Origin: Clostridia bacterium
GTDB taxonomy: Bacteria > Bacillota > Clostridia > DSM-8532
DNA: 6,927 bases
Reading direction: 5' to 3'
Assembly: GCA_026418215.1 (NCBI GenBank)
Contig: JAOABT010000203.1
Coordinates: 1-6,927 of the forward strand
Part shown: piece after piece, positions 4,912-6,927 of the stretch
Position numbering within the stretch: the stretch's first letter is position 1
How the letters are laid out: every line of letters begins with the position of its first letter
Program-made: the position numbers and the translations under genes
Notes under the pieces: model-generated
Databases searched by the model: none
What the model was told of the DNA's origin: nothing
The model's input: the letters and a program-made list of their open reading frames with translations, nothing else

Positions 4912-5565
4912 TTGAAGAGCTACAAGACCATACGGAAAGACGGGCTGTATGTTTATGAGGAAAAGCGCTCCAAATTTATTGCCCGTGCCAAACCTATCCA
5001 AACCGAGCAAGAGGCCATAGACTTTATTCAGTCGATTAAGACCTCCTGCTGGGATGCCACCCATAACTGCTATGCCTATTCGGTGGACGATCAAGCACTT
5101 TACCAGCGTTATGGCGACGATGGGGAACCGCAGGGAACGGCAGGACTTCCCATGCTGGAGGTTATCCGGAAGAAAGAGCTTCAAAACGTCGTTGTCGTCG
5201 TTACACGATATTTTGGAGGTGTGCTGTTGGGGGCAGGTGGCCTGGTCAGAGCCTATGGCAAGGCCTGTGCCGGGGGGCTGGAGGAGGCTGGGGAGATTTT
5301 CGTAAAGCCTTGTCTCGAGCTTAAAATATCTGTAGAATATCATTTGTCCGGTAAGCTCCAAAATATGCTTATCCAGGAGGGGTATATCCTAGCGAAAACC
5401 GATTATACTCATGAGGTCACCTTCACCGTCTATACGGCAAAAGAGCACAGAGAGGCTCTGGAAGAGAAGATAAAGGAAATAACCGGCGGTGTCCTGTCGC
5501 TGGAGGCCGCGGGCCTTAAGAAAATATTTCTGGACGCGTCGGGAAAAGTTTTAGAAGAACTGTAA
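4912..5565 (+). CDS. yigZ: YigZ/IMPACT family protein (UPF0029 + DUF1949)
   Basis: A 217-residue protein, the family length. The start is taken as TTG 4912: GGGGAGGG (4898-4905) lies 6 nt upstream, and the product begins MKSYKTIRKDG as family members do. Extension to the TTG at 4828 would translate the structured leader and is unlikely. Residues about 18-122 are the UPF0029/Impact N-terminal domain, with RSKFIA (19-24), DATHNCYAY (48-56), DDGEPQGTAGLPML (69-82) and VVVTRYFGGVLLGAGGLVRAYG (95-116). Residues about 139-195 form the DUF1949 ferredoxin-like domain. Eukaryotic IMPACT proteins modulate GCN2 signalling; the bacterial role is unsettled, with RNA or translation-factor binding suggested from structure. 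It is probably the first gene of a unit with yebC 32 nt downstream and no terminator between. Confidence 0.93.
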   Translation: MKSYKTIRKDGLYVYEEKRSKFIARAKPIQTEQEAIDFIQSIKTSCWDATHNCYAYSVDDQALYQRYGDDGEPQGTAGLPMLEVIRKKELQNVVVVVTRYFGGVLLGAGGLVRAYGKACAGGLEEAGEIFVKPCLELKISVEYHLSGKLQNMLIQEGYILAKTDYTHEVTFTVYTAKEHREALEEKIKEITGGVLSLEAAGLKKIFLDASGKVLEEL

Positions 5566-5597
5566 GAGATTAAAATTCTTTAAGGGGTGTATATTTT

Positions 5598-6326
5598 ATG
5601 TCCGGTCATTCCAAATGGGCCAATATTAAACACAAAAAGGAAAAGTCCGATTCTCAAAAGGGAAAGATGTTTACCAAGCTGGGCCGAGAGATTGCCATAG
5701 CTGTAAAAAGCGGCGGTGCTGATCCCGTTGCCAATGCGAAGCTTCGTGACGTTATAGCAAAGGCCAAAGCCAACAACATGCCAAACGACTCCATTTCAAG
5801 AAGTATTAAAAAGGCTGCTGGCGAGGGCGACGGCGCTAATTACGAAGTCGTATCCTATGAGGGCTATGGCCCGTCCGGTGTGGCCGTTATCGTGGAAGCC
5901 TTGACCGACAACCGTAATCGTACGGCCGGCGATGTCCGGCACTTCTTTGATAAATATGGCGGCAACTTGGGTGCCACAGGCTGCGTTTCGTTCATGTTCG
6001 ATCGAAAAGGACAGATCATCATCGAGAAAAAGCCCGGCATGGATGAGGACGAAATGATGATTACCGTTTTGGATGCCGGTGCTTCTGACTTTTTGGTGGA
6101 GGATGAATACTTCGAAATTCTCACCGAAGCCGAGGACTTTTCCAAGGTTCGAGAGACCCTTGAAAAAGCAGGCTTTGAGTTTATTTCAGCCGATGTTACC
6201 ATGATCCCCCAAACTTATACAAAGCTTACCGAGCCCGAGGCCGTTGAAAACATGGAGAAGCTTATTGAAAGGCTTGAAGACCATGATGATATACAAAACA
6301 TCTGGCATAACTGGGAAGAGGAATAA
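5598..6326 (+). CDS. yebC: YebC/PmpR family regulatory protein
   Basis: A 242-residue protein starting [14 protein letters not shown], the hallmark of the family, followed by [12 protein letters not shown] (22-33) and the conserved [21 protein letters not shown] (about 89-109). The length is typical and the three-domain architecture appears intact. Family members have been described both as DNA-binding transcriptional regulators (PmpR) and, for bacterial YebC and mitochondrial TACO1, as factors that help ribosomes through difficult sequences such as proline runs. The acidic C-terminus (IWHNWEEE) is slightly unusual, but the fold does not depend on it. The RBS AAGGGGTG (5582-5589) is 8 nt before ATG. 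FabZ follows after 14 nt, so co-transcription is likely. yebC is often next to ruvC; here it is not. Confidence 0.97.
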   Translation: MSGHSKWANIKHKKEKSDSQKGKMFTKLGREIAIAVKSGGADPVANAKLRDVIAKAKANNMPNDSISRSIKKAAGEGDGANYEVVSYEGYGPSGVAVIVEALTDNRNRTAGDVRHFFDKYGGNLGATGCVSFMFDRKGQIIIEKKPGMDEDEMMITVLDAGASDFLVEDEYFEILTEAEDFSKVRETLEKAGFEFISADVTMIPQTYTKLTEPEAVENMEKLIERLEDHDDIQNIWHNWEEE

Positions 6327-6340
6327 CGGAGGAAATCAGG

Positions 6341-6832
6341 ATGGAAACTGAAAGAAAAGAAACCCTTGGCCCTTCAGAGATTTTAAAGCTTTTACCTCAT
6401 CGCTATCCCTTTCTCATGCTTGATAAGCTGACGCTTCTCCCAAGAGAGGGCGCAACGCAGATCGAGCCCGGTATGAAGGTTGCAGGCATCAAGAATGTTA
6501 CCTTTAACGAACCCTTTTTCCAGGGCCATTTTCCCGAGAACCCCATTATGCCCGGTGTCATGATTGTTGAGGCTCTTGCGCAGTGTGCCTGTGCCGGAGG
6601 GCTGATGCTTGAGGAAAACAGGGGAAAGCTGGGACTCTTTACCGGTATTGAGGAAATGAAATTCAGAAGGCAGGTATTCCCGGGCGACATCCTTCTTCTT
6701 GAGGTTGAGTTTTTAGCTTACAAGAGGGATATGGGCAAGGTTGCGGTTAAGGCTACTGTCGACGGAGCTGTCGCTGCACAGGGGATCATCCGTTTTGCAC
6801 TGGTTGCACCGAACCTTCAGCAGGAAGAATAA
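6341..6832 (+). CDS. fabZ: 3-hydroxyacyl-ACP dehydratase FabZ
   Basis: A 163-residue hot-dog-fold protein, slightly longer than the usual 140-150 because of a short N-terminal extension ([11 protein letters not shown]) and a hydrophilic tail. Signature segments are [17 protein letters not shown] (14-30), [20 protein letters not shown] (62-81) with catalytic His63 and Glu77, and FRRQVFPGD (108-116). It catalyses dehydration of (3R)-hydroxyacyl-ACP to trans-2-enoyl-ACP in type II fatty-acid synthesis in the cytoplasm. The RBS GGAGGA (6328-6333) sits 7 nt before ATG. It lies 14 nt after yebC and 4 nt before the next gene, so it is mid-operon and apart from any fab cluster in this window. FabZ is favoured over FabA by the [10 protein letters not shown] motif. 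Confidence 0.95.
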   Translation: METERKETLGPSEILKLLPHRYPFLMLDKLTLLPREGATQIEPGMKVAGIKNVTFNEPFFQGHFPENPIMPGVMIVEALAQCACAGGLMLEENRGKLGLFTGIEEMKFRRQVFPGDILLLEVEFLAYKRDMGKVAVKATVDGAVAAQGIIRFALVAPNLQQEE

Positions 6833-6836
6833 ATAC

Positions 6837-6927
6837 ATGGCTATTTACGCAATTTCTGATCTCCATCTGTCTTTTTCCACTCATAAGCCCATGGATATTT
6901 TCGGAGGCCAGTGGGACAACCACAGCG
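6837..6927 (+). CDS. Calcineurin-like metallophosphoesterase (3' truncated)
   Basis: ATG 6837 opens a frame that runs off the right edge with 30 residues visible: MAIYAISDLHLSF, then KPMDIFGGQWDNHS. The SDLHLS stretch is metallophosphoesterase motif I (DxH), with Asp8 and His10 as expected first metal ligands. The start is placed here because AGGA (6822-6825, inside the end of fabZ) is 11 nt upstream and motif I lies right at the N-terminus, as usual. It is 4 nt after the fabZ stop, so probably translated from the same transcript. The substrate cannot be told from this fragment. Confidence 0.88.
   Translation, partial: MAIYAISDLHLSFSTHKPMDIFGGQWDNHS

Noticed and set aside
4213..5361. A 382-codon open frame on the - strand.
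   Set aside because: It runs antisense through the Nudix gene, a terminator, the structured leader and most of yigZ, both of which are clear families on the + strand. It has no RBS and no recognisable domain.
1..6927. tRNA, CRISPR array, insertion sequence or phage genes.
   Set aside because: Read on both strands; no cloverleaf, spaced direct repeats, transposase motifs or terminal inverted repeats were found.

Overview
This window looks like a chromosomal segment of a moderate-GC, spore-forming-type Firmicute of the class Clostridia. The reasons are strong GGAGG-type ribosome binding sites, U-tailed hairpin terminators after most transcription units, a long-form hpf, a secreted SH3b-CAP protein of the YkwD type, and the yigZ/yebC/fabZ gene types. 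No genus is claimed. All convincing genes lie on the + strand. No tRNA, rRNA, CRISPR array, transposase or phage gene was seen.

Layout. (1) 1-1755: the 3' part of a zinc-dependent phospholipase C-like gene, then hslO (Hsp33 redox chaperone) 9 nt later, closed by an intrinsic terminator. (2) 1770-2910: a secreted SH3b + CAP-domain protein, then a 46-residue Gln/Asn-rich protein with an excellent RBS that resembles gamma-type small acid-soluble spore proteins in composition only, then a strong terminator. (3) 2908-3774: an intergenic stretch carrying a cluster of DnaA-box-like 9-mers, one of them a perfect TTATCCACA, directly upstream of a good sigma-A-type promoter, then long-form hpf and its terminator. 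(4) 3775-4829: a sparse region with an unrecognised small gene, a possible attenuator-like stem set, and a Nudix hydrolase gene broken by an in-frame TAG and also altered in the Nudix box. It ends in a terminator. (5) 4774-6927: a promoter overlapping that terminator, a heavily structured ~100-nt leader that may be a group II intron remnant, and a tightly packed run yigZ - yebC - fabZ - metallophosphoesterase (cut by the window edge).

How the genes fit together. Most are housekeeping or stress functions: Hsp33 (oxidative unfolding), HPF (100S ribosome hibernation), YebC (translation or transcription factor), FabZ (fatty-acid elongation). The least ordinary items are the DnaA-box cluster ahead of hpf, which could couple DnaA-ATP level to ribosome hibernation or act as a titration site, the amber-interrupted Nudix gene, and the structured leader of yigZ. 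No obviously new multi-gene defence or biosynthetic system is visible.
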